64,000 bases of DNA, from positions 992,001-1,056,000 of the forward strand of contig NZ_PKRT01000001.1 of the NCBI RefSeq assembly GCF_002855555.1, given 5' to 3'. Numbering within the stretch: position 1 is the stretch's first letter; each line of letters starts with the position of its first letter. The translations under genes and the position numbers were made by a program. The stretch is from Novosphingobium sp. TH158. Lineage in GTDB: Bacteria; Pseudomonadota; Alphaproteobacteria; Sphingomonadales; Sphingomonadaceae. A model generated the notes under the pieces. That model was not told where the DNA came from. It worked only from the letters and a program-made list of their open reading frames with translations, and ran no database searches. Below are positions 15,915 to 24,345 of the stretch, in pieces.

Positions 15915-17171
15915 TCACTGTGCAGCGCCACTCTTCCGTCGCCGAGGTTTAGGTCGCGATGATGGCTTGGTTGGAAGTTGGAAAGCAAGATAATCGGTCT
16001 GCCACAAAGACCGGAACAAATCCCTGATGAAGCGGGTGGTGTCGGCAATTACTGGAACTTTCTGCAGGGCATCGCTCGCTTGCAGACTGATTTCAGCAAT
16101 CGACCGCTTCCCATCAATTAAATTTAGCACCGCTGCCTGCGCCGGACCCAAGCCGCGCTTCCAATTGGGCTTGTAGATTTCTTGGCCATTAAAGCCACAA
16201 CGGTAACGATAATGCGGGATGTAGCCGGTGTAGTCGCCGCTCTCAAAGCCCACGGCATAGGATTTCACCGGACGGTCGGGACGACATGCTGTGAAGAAGT
16301 GGCAGGCGTTGCGGTGATTGATCCGCTCCATGACCGACCATTGCTCAATGTCTGACAGATCAGCGACGGCATTGTAAAATGCGCTCTGTTGACCTTGGGG
16401 CGGGTAGTAGGATGTTTTTTGAAACAGATCCTGGAATACGAGGCCTGCTGAAGACGTAAGCTCAAGGCAATCCTTGACGGTATAGCTTCGATCCCGGCCA
16501 TGAAGAAAAGTGTCAACAAGCCCGGCGTCGTACTGTAAGTCAGGAGCGAGCGAGAGATAGCTGCGTAGCGGATGATCTTGTGGCAATATCTTCAGCGCTT
16601 CTCTCACCATGACGAGTGAGGGCTCGCTCTGCCCGAGCCCCATCTCCCGGAACACCGACTGGAGCATTTCTACGCCGCCTCTCCCGAAGCGAGCATAGAG
16701 CATGATTGCTGCGACCCCGTCAGGGCGCAGACATGATGCCAATGCGGACATGCCCTTTTCGGGGGAAGCTAGGTGGTGGAGAACGCCCGTCGAGATGATC
16801 AGATCAAAATCCTGCCCCAACAGCTTCACGTCCTCAATGGGCAGTTGGTGTAGCTCGAGGTTCTCAAGGGAATGTTTGGCTTTGAGATAGGCGTGATGAT
16901 CGAGAGATGGCTGGCTCACATCGATCGCTACAACCTTGGACTTCGGATTATTGAAGGCGATGATCGCTGCCTGGTTGGTCCCGCACCCAGCTACCAAGAT
17001 ATCAAGCTCGGGATTGTAATCCCTGTCTGGCCAGAAAAGGCGGTGGGCGTGGCTGGGATCGAACCACTGCCAGTTGTTTTCTGCCCACACGGAAATGTCC
17101 AGAATCGGCTGCGGATACATCCACCGCGCGTATTGCTGCGACACGATGTCAGAGGTCGGGTTGCTTTTCAT
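15915..17171 (-). CDS. Class I SAM-dependent methyltransferase with C-terminal extension
   Basis: 418 residues; AGGAG lies 5 nt before the ATG at 17171, which decides the start. Residues ~57-110 hold the Rossmann core: motif I 'DILVAGCGTNQAA', acidic loop 'VVAIDVSQPSLDHH', then 'FDLIISTGVLHHLASPEKG' with the post-I/IV motif. The second half lacks methyltransferase motifs. Residues ~345-400 ('PAQAAVLNLIDGKRSIAEIS' and 'FIRDLFRSLWQTDYLAF') look like a small PqqD-like/winged-helix module. A basic tail (RPKPRRRKS) ends the protein. It lies downstream of the giant autotransporter, after a strong terminator. Confidence 0.85.
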   Translation of the reverse strand: MKSNPTSDIVSQQYARWMYPQPILDISVWAENNWQWFDPSHAHRLFWPDRDYNPELDILVAGCGTNQAAIIAFNNPKSKVVAIDVSQPSLDHHAYLKAKHSLENLELHQLPIEDVKLLGQDFDLIISTGVLHHLASPEKGMSALASCLRPDGVAAIMLYARFGRGGVEMLQSVFREMGLGQSEPSLVMVREALKILPQDHPLRSYLSLAPDLQYDAGLVDTFLHGRDRSYTVKDCLELTSSAGLVFQDLFQKTSYYPPQGQQSAFYNAVADLSDIEQWSVMERINHRNACHFFTACRPDRPVKSYAVGFESGDYTGYIPHYRYRCGFNGQEIYKPNWKRGLGPAQAAVLNLIDGKRSIAEISLQASDALQKVPVIADTTRFIRDLFRSLWQTDYLAFQLPTKPSSRPKPRRRKSGAAQ

Positions 17172-17228
17172 CTGCACTCCTAAGGAACAGCATGATGGTA
17201 AAGATGTAAGGCTTTGCGCGAGAAGCCA

Positions 17229-17270
17229 AAAATAAAAGGGCTCGGGATTTCTCCCGAGCCCGTTTTTATT
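17229..17270. terminator. Bidirectional rho-independent terminator
   Basis: Nine-bp stem GGGCTCGGG (17238-17246) with CCCGAGCCC (17253-17261), 6-nt loop. The plus strand continues with TTTTTATT and the minus strand with TTTTATTTT, so it can stop transcription both ways. It mainly ends the glycine-rich autotransporter mRNA. Confidence 0.88.
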
Positions 17271-17280
17271 CGTGTCGCAA

Positions 17281-20200
17281 TCAGAAGCCGACTTTGAAGC
17301 CAACCATGATCGTGTACTCAGCCGGGTTTCCGTAGTTGTACTGGCTGACATAGCCATCCAGCGTGAATGCGCTGTTTTCAGTTACAAACGCACTCAGCCC
17401 AGCAGAACCATTCACGCGAGTTTCGCGGGGCTTAATCCCGCTAGCATAGGATGACGACCCGAAATCTCCACGCAGCGTAAAACGATCAAGATCATAGGAG
17501 AAGTCATGCTCCAACCCAGCGCCAAGACGATAGGCTAGAGTTGGCGTGAAAGTACCATTCAGCCTGATGCCGGCAACGCCCGACGTTTGCTTGGCCGTGA
17601 AGCGATCATAGCTAAACTGAGCATCGAGTATACCAGCTTGCTGCGCCCCTTCACTGTAAGCTCGGCGGCTCGCGTTCGAGATGTTAAGGCCCACATAAGG
17701 CGTAACAAATGCCGACTGACCAAGCTTGAAGCCCCAGCCAGCATTGACCATCACCCCGAAGGTTTCAAAGCCCCCCTGCGCAGATACAGTCGTTGCACTT
17801 CCCAAGATATTGGACCGCGTAAATGTTGCATTTTCGCGCTTGTAGGCTGCAGCAATGCGTGCCTGCAGACCGGTGCCATTCGGCTGTGCTGAGTATCCAA
17901 CAAAGCCGCCGAACATCGGACGCCGACTTGTCACATCAATCCCAGTGACGTCGTCAGGTCCTGCGCCAAACTCCACAAATGCGCCAATGCGTAATTTGCT
18001 TCCGAACCGCTTGGCAACCATCATTGCAACGGCTGTGTTGCTATCATCCCCAACACCAGCAGCCGATTGTCCCAAAGACTGATAACGGACGCTGGACGAG
18101 AAGCAGATGCCGCCGTCCGCAAACTGGTTGCAATCATAATTCCTGATCTGGGAACGAAGCACAAAGGCATTGCTGTCCAGAATTGTTTGCTGCGGAACAG
18201 CCATATCGACACCGTAATTGAGGATGCGAGCATCCCAGGCTGTCGAAGCAACGTTCTGGTTGTAATCCAACGCAGCTACCACGCCATTCGTGACGTTGAA
18301 AACTGTGCGCTCATTCGTGATGTTCGCCGCGGCAACGCCGTTGATCACATTCGCATAACGTCGGGTTGAGAAATCCTGACTGTATTGGGTATCGATGCCA
18401 AATGTCATGCTCGTTGCGCTCGCGCTGCTCAGGACATTCAGCTGGCCATATGAAGTCGCACCATTGAGCACGACGGCATAGTTCCTCGCCAGATCGCCGA
18501 CGTAAGTAAGCGCCGGCGTAGATCCGCCCTGAGCATTTACGAGCCGGTCGATGCTGCCACCGCTATTGCGGATGCCAGAACTGTTGAGGCCAACCCCTCC
18601 TCGGATCGTGCCAAGGTTCACCAATTCGGTGATTGTACCACCGGTCTGGAGCTGAATGCCGGCCCCAGCATTGTTGGTTGGGCCACCGGCATTGCCGCCA
18701 ATGATCTGTCCCTCGTTGAAGACAGTGTTTCCACTGCCAGAGAGCAGAACGCCGGCACCGCCATCAGCCGCTGAGCCGCCAAGTGCACCCAGCCCGCCAG
18801 CGCCGCCTAGTCCGCCAACGCCGCCGACGCCGCCAGCTCCGCCCAGACCGTTGCTGCCACCATCGCCACCGTTGCCGCCGTCGCCAGCATAGGCAGCCAC
18901 GAGGTTAAACGGAGCGAAGAATGCAAATCGCGCGATGCCGGGTGATCCGTCCGTCGCGGTCGAGCCAGAACCGTCGGCTGTTGCCGTTCCGCCATCACCG
19001 CCCGAACCATCCGGAAGGCCGCCGTTTCCGCCATCGCCACCAGTTGCAGAACTGCTATTGCCGCTGGAACTTGCATTACCACCGTCGCCGCCAGCGCCGC
19101 CGGACGTGGTTCCATCGCCCCCAGCACCGCCATTGCCGCCTGTTGTAACGGAATTGGTGCCAGTTGATGTAGCATTTCCGCCTAAACCACCAGCACCTCC
19201 GAAGGTTCCTCCGGTTCCGCCGGCACCACCCACACCTCCAAGAGCCGTCCCGGCGATATTCGCATTGGTAGCCGTACCACCAGCGCCCCCCAAACCACCT
19301 GATCCGTTGGTCGAGTCTCCGCCGTCGCCACCACTACCACCAATGGCGATGCCTGCGGAGCCATCTTGAATTGTTGCGTTGCCGCCGCTGCCGCCATTGC
19401 CTGCGGAGCCAGTGACGGAATTACCACCATCGCCACCATAGCCACCAACGGCGTAGTCATTAAAGCCAATAATGACGTTCGCGCTGCCCCCGCTGCCGCC
19501 ATTACCAGCGTTTCCGCTTAGCCCTGTGTTAGCGAAACCACCTGCACCACCTGAACCACCTGCACCACCAAATGCGGAGGCATAATTACCTGATGCGGCA
19601 CCACCATTCCCGCCGTCGCCGCCGTTGCCGCCGTTGCCATATGCCGCATCGCCGCCAACTCCACCTGAACCACCAGCGCCAGCATTCGCGGAGCCGCGGA
19701 AGGAATAAGCATCCCCACCAGCGCCGCCGTTACCGCCATTCCCGGCGTCACCAAAGCCCGCAGCGTCAGCGCCAGCCCCTCCAAAGCCACCAGCACCACC
19801 AACGGCTCCATAGCTTCCTGAGGCGGAGTATCCATCACCGCCATCGCCGCCATTACCAGCATTGCCGTCGTTGCCATTCGTGCCAGAAACCGCAGAACCC
19901 GCCCCCGAGCCGCCTGCGCCGCCAAGGCCATTCAAGCCACCGGCACCACCGTTCCCACCGTCAGGAGTACCGGCATCACCATCGGCACCGAAGCCGCCGT
20001 CGCCGCCATTGCCGCCATTGCCGCCATCGCCGCCGCCACCATCAACACCAGTGAAGCCCGCACCAGGTGCTATGCCTCCGTAACCGCCGCTACCGCCAGC
20101 ACCGCCATTGCCGGCATCACCGCCGTCGGCACCGTCTGCTCCGGGAGACAAACCAGGTGCCCCAGCTGCGCCGTCTGCACCATTGCCGCCGCTACCGCCA

Positions 20201-23200
20201 AAGCCGCCGGCACCGCCATTGCCTGAGATGAACCCACCGGCACCGCCGTTACCGCCGCGCCCGCCAGCACTGCCATCGAGGGTAAACTGATCCCCATCAG
20301 CACCACTGCCGCCGTTACCGCCAGCTCCGCCATTCCCCGTGGAACCACCGGCACCGCCATCGCCGCCATTGCCTCCGGCTTGACCGGCTACGGTGGCCGA
20401 AAAACCATCCCCACCGTTGCCGCCGTTACCACCAGCGCCGATCGTGCCATTAGCACCAGAAATGCTGCCGGACCCACCTAGGCCGCCAACGCCGCCGTCT
20501 CCAGCGTCACCACCGTCCTGACCGTCAGGGTTCAGCGCAGTGCCATCGGCACCATCGGCACCATTGCCGCCGGCCCCGCCATTACCGCCATCACCGCCGG
20601 CTCCTACGATACCATCAGCACCTGCGGCTGCATTTATGCTCCCGCCAAGTCCTCCAAGACCTGCAGCACCACCGTTGCCTCCGTTGCCACCGGCCTGACC
20701 ATCGCCGCCGGCCTCGCCCGGCAACACGCCATTATCCCCATCAGCGCCATCGGCACCAAGCCCACCAACACCCCCATTGCCGCCATTGCCGCCAGCGCCA
20801 TCTCCGCCTGCGGCACCATCACCGGCTCTGACGCTACCGCCCAAGCCGCCAAGACCACCGACACCGCCGTTGCCGCCGTTGCCACCAGCCTGACCGTCAG
20901 TGCCAGCTTCGCCAGGCAAGATTCCATCGGCACCAGCAGCACCATCAGCGCCATTGCCACCCGCACCCGCGTTGCCGCCATTACCACCGCGACCATCGCC
21001 GCCATCAGATCCGTCACCGGCGTTTATGCTGCCACCAAGACCGCCGCGGCCACCGACACCGCCGTTGCCGCCGTTGCCGCCGTTCTGACCGTCACCACCA
21101 GCTTCGCCAGGTAAAATTCCATCGGAACCAGCAGCACCATCGGCGCCATTCCCGCCGACGCCAGCATCGCCACCATTACCACCGCGGCCATCGCCACCTG
21201 CGGCACCATTCACTCCGGTGCCAAGTGCAAGACCGCCAGCGCCGCCTACACCGCCGTTGCCGCCATTGCCGCCGTCCTGACCATCACCGCCAGCTTCGCC
21301 AGGCAAGCTTCCATCGGCGCCAGCAGCACCATCCGCGCCGTTACCGCCGTTACCAGCATTGCCGCCGAAGCCGCCGCTTGCCGCTCCAAAAGAAACACCA
21401 CCAGCACCGCCGTTGCCGCCGTTACCACCCGCTTCACCAGGTGTCGTCGGTGAGAAACCGTCCCCACCGTTACCGCCGTTACCACCGTCGCCGTCAAAAC
21501 CGTCGGAGCCAGCAGGTGCAAATCCGGCACCGGCTCCCCCACGACCAGCCAAACCACCAGCACCACCAGCGCCCCCGTCGCCGCCATCCGGATTAACGGC
21601 GTCGCCGTCAGCACCGTCACCGCCATTGCCGCCAGCGCCGCCGAAGCCACCGTCACCGCCAGCCCCGTCGGCTCCCGATGCACCAATGCCAAAGGCAATG
21701 CCACCATAACCGCCATTGCCGCCATTGCCGCCATTGCCGCCGGCACCGCCATCAGAGCCGCTATAACCAGCATAGCCGCTGAGGCCATTTACACCGGCAG
21801 CACCGTTACCACCTATCCCGCCGAAACCGCCAGCGCCAGCATCGCCGGTACCGCCAGCGCTACCACCGTTGCCACCAGAACCACCATTGCCACCATCTGC
21901 GCCCGGTATTGGAGACGAGAAACCATCACCACCATTGCCGCCAGCACCACCGTTGCCGTCAAGGCCACTAGCGCCTGCAGTACCAAATGCGCCGCCAGCT
22001 ACACCTCCTAGACCACCGCGGCCATTAGAACCGCCGTTACCGCCGTCACCGCCATCAGGATTAAGCACGGTACCGGCAGCGCCGTCAGCACCAGCACCGC
22101 CATCGCCGCCATTACCGCCTGCGCCGCCATCGCCATCGATGCCGTCCGCACCTGCTTGACCCAAGGCACCACCGGCAGCGCCGCCAAGGCCGGCTACACC
22201 ACCGCGACCACCAAGACCGCCAAACCCACCATTGCCGCCATCTTGGCCAGGCAAAACTCCATCGGCGCCAGCGGCACCATCGCCACCAGTGCCGCCGATA
22301 CCTCCAGCACCGCCATTACCGCCGTCGCCATCGACACCATTGGATCCCGATCCCAGAGCAACACCGCCAGCACCACCGGCGCCGCCGTTGCCGCCCGCGC
22401 CGCCAGCGCCACCACTGACACCGTCTTCACCGGGAAACGATCCGCTGTACCCATTAGCCCCGTAGGCGCCGGTACCGCCATTACCGCCAAAGCCGCCGTT
22501 ACCAGCATTACCGGTGCCGAAGGCAATACCACCGGCGCCGCCAGCACCACCATTGCCGCCAGCATCGCCCGCAATGACACCTGCCGCGCCATTGCCACCA
22601 TTACCGCCATTACCGGCATTGCCATCGGCACCAAGTCTACCGTCAACGCCGGCAATGCCATTCGTGCCTGCTACGCCCGCGACACCCGCAATACCAGCTG
22701 CGCCGCCATTGCCGCCTATGATTGTGCCAGCGTTTCTGAGACTAATGCTGTTACCAGAAATACCGGCACCACCGACACCAGCAGAGCCACCAGCACCGCC
22801 ATTGGCACCAGCGCCACCGATTCCGCCAAACCCGCCGTTGCCCCCCAAACCACCGTTGCCGCCATTGCCGCCAGCGCCGCCATTCCCGCCGCTGGTGTAG
22901 CCATAACCATAGCTGTAGCTCGTGCCATCAGCACCACTGCCGCCGTCACCACCCGATCCCCCGAGCCCACCAGCGCCGCCGTTACCGCCATCCCCGCCGG
23001 CTCCACCAGCGCCGCCATTACCACCGTTGCCAGCCGCACCGCCATCACCGCCGCGGACCGTTACTCCAGCACCGACCGCTACCTGAGCATTGCTCGCCGT
23101 AACTGCCACCTGACCGGCACCGGCGTTTTGGCCAGCAGCCCCTTCGGCACCATTACCGCCGCTAACGCCATTTCGACCGTTGGCGCCATCAAGACCATCG

Positions 23201-23562
23201 GCACCATCTGCTCCGTCAGCACCGTTGAAGCCACCGATCGAGCCACCATCTCCAGAAACCCCGGCCTGACCATCCTGACCAGCAACGCCATCTTGGCCAT
23301 CTTCGCCGGCTTGACCAGCGCCACCATTGCCGCCGTTTAGCCCTGCTGCTCCAGCCTGGCCCTGCGCGTTGCCAGACACCGTGCAGGGCGAGGACGTGCA
23401 TGAAAAAACTTGGGCCGAGGCGTCACCAGGTGCGGCAAGTGTGCCCGCCAGCAAGGCCGCCGCCAGAGCCGCAGCAGAGGTCGTATTCAAATGGGACTGA
23501 GAAGATGGGGCAGATTTCGGAGCCAATACCTTGATTCCACCTGCGTTGTTTGCCACTTTCAT
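17281..23562 (-). CDS. Giant glycine-rich (PE_PGRS-like) autotransporter
   Basis: 2093 residues from the ATG at 23562, chosen because GAGGG lies 5 nt upstream; an ATG at 23574 lacks a site. The long N-terminus (residues 1-50, cleavage after GDASA) is a signal sequence, followed by a Cys pair (FSCTSSPC). Residues ~65-1600 consist almost only of GGxGGx/GADGxx repeats, with a ~65-residue super-repeat anchored by 'LPGEAGGDG'. Next comes a beta-helix-like stretch ('NEGQIIGGNAGG', 'NLGTIRGG'). The last ~280 residues form an autotransporter beta-barrel ending in Phe (MVGFKVGF). This implies a secreted surface protein, perhaps adhesive or matrix-forming. Its composition differs sharply from its neighbours. 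Confidence 0.9.
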   Translation of the reverse strand: MKVANNAGGIKVLAPKSAPSSQSHLNTTSAAALAAALLAGTLAAPGDASAQVFSCTSSPCTVSGNAQGQAGAAGLNGGNGGAGQAGEDGQDGVAGQDGQAGVSGDGGSIGGFNGADGADGADGLDGANGRNGVSGGNGAEGAAGQNAGAGQVAVTASNAQVAVGAGVTVRGGDGGAAGNGGNGGAGGAGGDGGNGGAGGLGGSGGDGGSGADGTSYSYGYGYTSGGNGGAGGNGGNGGLGGNGGFGGIGGAGANGGAGGSAGVGGAGISGNSISLRNAGTIIGGNGGAAGIAGVAGVAGTNGIAGVDGRLGADGNAGNGGNGGNGAAGVIAGDAGGNGGAGGAGGIAFGTGNAGNGGFGGNGGTGAYGANGYSGSFPGEDGVSGGAGGAGGNGGAGGAGGVALGSGSNGVDGDGGNGGAGGIGGTGGDGAAGADGVLPGQDGGNGGFGGLGGRGGVAGLGGAAGGALGQAGADGIDGDGGAGGNGGDGGAGADGAAGTVLNPDGGDGGNGGSNGRGGLGGVAGGAFGTAGASGLDGNGGAGGNGGDGFSSPIPGADGGNGGSGGNGGSAGGTGDAGAGGFGGIGGNGAAGVNGLSGYAGYSGSDGGAGGNGGNGGNGGYGGIAFGIGASGADGAGGDGGFGGAGGNGGDGADGDAVNPDGGDGGAGGAGGLAGRGGAGAGFAPAGSDGFDGDGGNGGNGGDGFSPTTPGEAGGNGGNGGAGGVSFGAASGGFGGNAGNGGNGADGAAGADGSLPGEAGGDGQDGGNGGNGGVGGAGGLALGTGVNGAAGGDGRGGNGGDAGVGGNGADGAAGSDGILPGEAGGDGQNGGNGGNGGVGGRGGLGGSINAGDGSDGGDGRGGNGGNAGAGGNGADGAAGADGILPGEAGTDGQAGGNGGNGGVGGLGGLGGSVRAGDGAAGGDGAGGNGGNGGVGGLGADGADGDNGVLPGEAGGDGQAGGNGGNGGAAGLGGLGGSINAAAGADGIVGAGGDGGNGGAGGNGADGADGTALNPDGQDGGDAGDGGVGGLGGSGSISGANGTIGAGGNGGNGGDGFSATVAGQAGGNGGDGGAGGSTGNGGAGGNGGSGADGDQFTLDGSAGGRGGNGGAGGFISGNGGAGGFGGSGGNGADGAAGAPGLSPGADGADGGDAGNGGAGGSGGYGGIAPGAGFTGVDGGGGDGGNGGNGGDGGFGADGDAGTPDGGNGGAGGLNGLGGAGGSGAGSAVSGTNGNDGNAGNGGDGGDGYSASGSYGAVGGAGGFGGAGADAAGFGDAGNGGNGGAGGDAYSFRGSANAGAGGSGGVGGDAAYGNGGNGGDGGNGGAASGNYASAFGGAGGSGGAGGFANTGLSGNAGNGGSGGSANVIIGFNDYAVGGYGGDGGNSVTGSAGNGGSGGNATIQDGSAGIAIGGSGGDGGDSTNGSGGLGGAGGTATNANIAGTALGGVGGAGGTGGTFGGAGGLGGNATSTGTNSVTTGGNGGAGGDGTTSGGAGGDGGNASSSGNSSSATGGDGGNGGLPDGSGGDGGTATADGSGSTATDGSPGIARFAFFAPFNLVAAYAGDGGNGGDGGSNGLGGAGGVGGVGGLGGAGGLGALGGSAADGGAGVLLSGSGNTVFNEGQIIGGNAGGPTNNAGAGIQLQTGGTITELVNLGTIRGGVGLNSSGIRNSGGSIDRLVNAQGGSTPALTYVGDLARNYAVVLNGATSYGQLNVLSSASATSMTFGIDTQYSQDFSTRRYANVINGVAAANITNERTVFNVTNGVVAALDYNQNVASTAWDARILNYGVDMAVPQQTILDSNAFVLRSQIRNYDCNQFADGGICFSSSVRYQSLGQSAAGVGDDSNTAVAMMVAKRFGSKLRIGAFVEFGAGPDDVTGIDVTSRRPMFGGFVGYSAQPNGTGLQARIAAAYKRENATFTRSNILGSATTVSAQGGFETFGVMVNAGWGFKLGQSAFVTPYVGLNISNASRRAYSEGAQQAGILDAQFSYDRFTAKQTSGVAGIRLNGTFTPTLAYRLGAGLEHDFSYDLDRFTLRGDFGSSSYASGIKPRETRVNGSAGLSAFVTENSAFTLDGYVSQYNYGNPAEYTIMVGFKVGF
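18770..23370 (-). repeat. Glycine-codon tandem repeat region with ~195-bp super-repeat
   Basis: The DNA is a dense array of GCCGCC/ACCGCC/ATTGCC triplets on the plus strand. An anchor coding 'LPGEAG' recurs at about 20711, 20906, 21101 and 21293, i.e. spacings of 195, 195 and 192 bp (65, 65 and 64 residues). Elsewhere the period is less regular. Such DNA is prone to recombination and copy-number change. Confidence 0.85.
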
Positions 23563-23573
23563 AACAGCCCTCA

Positions 23574-23588
23574 TGCAAAATTTTTGCA
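23574..23588. promoter_or_regulatory. AT-rich palindrome at the autotransporter start
   Basis: TGCAAAA and TTTTGCA flank a central T (23574-23588), immediately upstream of the autotransporter ribosome site. It could be a hairpin in the leader or an operator; function is inferred. Confidence 0.3.
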
Positions 23589-23622
23589 GGAATAGGGAGA
23601 CTCTCGAAGCGGCGCAAATAAA

Positions 23623-23634
23623 TTCGATATCGAA
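23623..23634. promoter_or_regulatory. 12-bp palindrome TTCGATATCGAA
   Basis: A perfect 12-bp palindrome in the short gap between the membrane gene and the autotransporter, about 60 bp before the autotransporter start. Possible operator; no known match from memory. Confidence 0.3.
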
Positions 23635-23635
23635 A

Positions 23636-24007
23636 TTAGTTTCGCTGACGCAAACGGTAGATTCCAGCTTGTTCGCCCAAAAACGTTGAGATGCGGAAAC
23701 GTCCCGATAGGGTCAGCAGCCACTTGACCAGCAGGATCATTGCCCAGGTGCCAAGCACGTCGCCCGGAAATATCTCGAGGGCAAAGTTCTCAGCTCTGTG
23801 ATACGGACCGACCATCGCCACAGCAGCATTGTAGAGCAAGGCATTGCCGGCTGCGCAGCCAAGCGAGAGCCAGAGCAGTTGCATGGCACTCAAGCCCGCG
23901 AGCCTTGGGCTAAGCCTCATCGCTCGTGCCGCCAGGTAAATCCCGACAGGGGCTCCAAGCGCAATGGCCGTGGACACAACAATCCGCGCCTCCATGCCGA
24001 GCCCCAT
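23636..24007 (-). CDS. Small multi-pass membrane protein, 5' end abutting an IS remnant
   Basis: About 123 residues (MGLGMEARIVV...). Hydrophobic segments lie around residues 8-28, 35-60 and 80-102, so it is an inner-membrane protein. I do not recognise the family. The ATG at 24007 lies exactly at the left end of the IS3-type element and uses its terminal base. An internal ATG at 23998 (MEARIVVS) is an alternative. The original N-terminus may have been lost when the IS inserted. It lies just upstream of the autotransporter on the same strand. Confidence 0.55.
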   Translation of the reverse strand: MGLGMEARIVVSTAIALGAPVGIYLAARAMRLSPRLAGLSAMQLLWLSLGCAAGNALLYNAAVAMVGPYHRAENFALEIFPGDVLGTWAMILLVKWLLTLSGRFRISTFLGEQAGIYRLRQRN

Positions 24008-24069
24008 GATCTGCCCCCTTCTGGGTGGTCCATCGACAATCATAGTCTGGACCACGAAGGAGGAATGGA

Positions 24070-24345
24070 ATGGCGAGGAAGCACAAGCCCGAGGAGATCA
24101 TTGGCAAGCTGCGTGAGGCGGAGATCGTGCTGGCGCAGGGCGGGACGGTTGCCGATGCGTGCCGCCGGATCGGCGTTACGGAGCAGAGCTACTACCGCTG
24201 GCGCAAGGAGTATGGCGGCCTGAAGATGGACCAGGCCCGGCGGATGAAGGATCTGGAGAAAGAGAACCAGCGGTTGCGCCGTGCGGTATCCGACCTGACG
24301 CTGGACAAGCTGATCCTGCAGGAGGCGGCAAAGGGAAACTTCTGA
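24070..24345 (+). CDS. IS3-family transposase OrfA
   Basis: 91 residues, AAGGAGG upstream of the ATG. It has a helix-turn-helix (KPEEIIGKLREAEIVLAQG, then VADACRRIGVTEQSYYRW) and a leucine-zipper-like helix (KDLEKENQRLRRAVSDL) ending LQEAAKGNF, the standard OrfA pattern. A slippery heptamer GGGAAAC at 24333-24339, in the correct phase (G GGA AAC), would allow the -1 frameshift that yields the OrfAB transposase. Confidence 0.92.
   Translation: MARKHKPEEIIGKLREAEIVLAQGGTVADACRRIGVTEQSYYRWRKEYGGLKMDQARRMKDLEKENQRLRRAVSDLTLDKLILQEAAKGNF
24333..24339 (+). other. Programmed -1 frameshift heptamer
   Basis: GGGAAAC read as G GGA AAC in the orfA frame, seven bases before the orfA stop. This matches the X-XXY-YYZ rule, and the orfB frame is exactly -1 relative to orfA. 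Confidence 0.7.

Noticed and set aside
18656..22900. Proline-rich and Thr/Ala-rich frames antisense or shifted within the glycine repeat region
   Set aside because: They are mirror translations of GGX codons; they have no start signals and end within the repeats.
18770..23370. CRISPR-like or minisatellite array
   Set aside because: The repeats are codon-periodic, in frame with a single ORF and vary at third positions, so they are protein repeats and not spacer-separated direct repeats.
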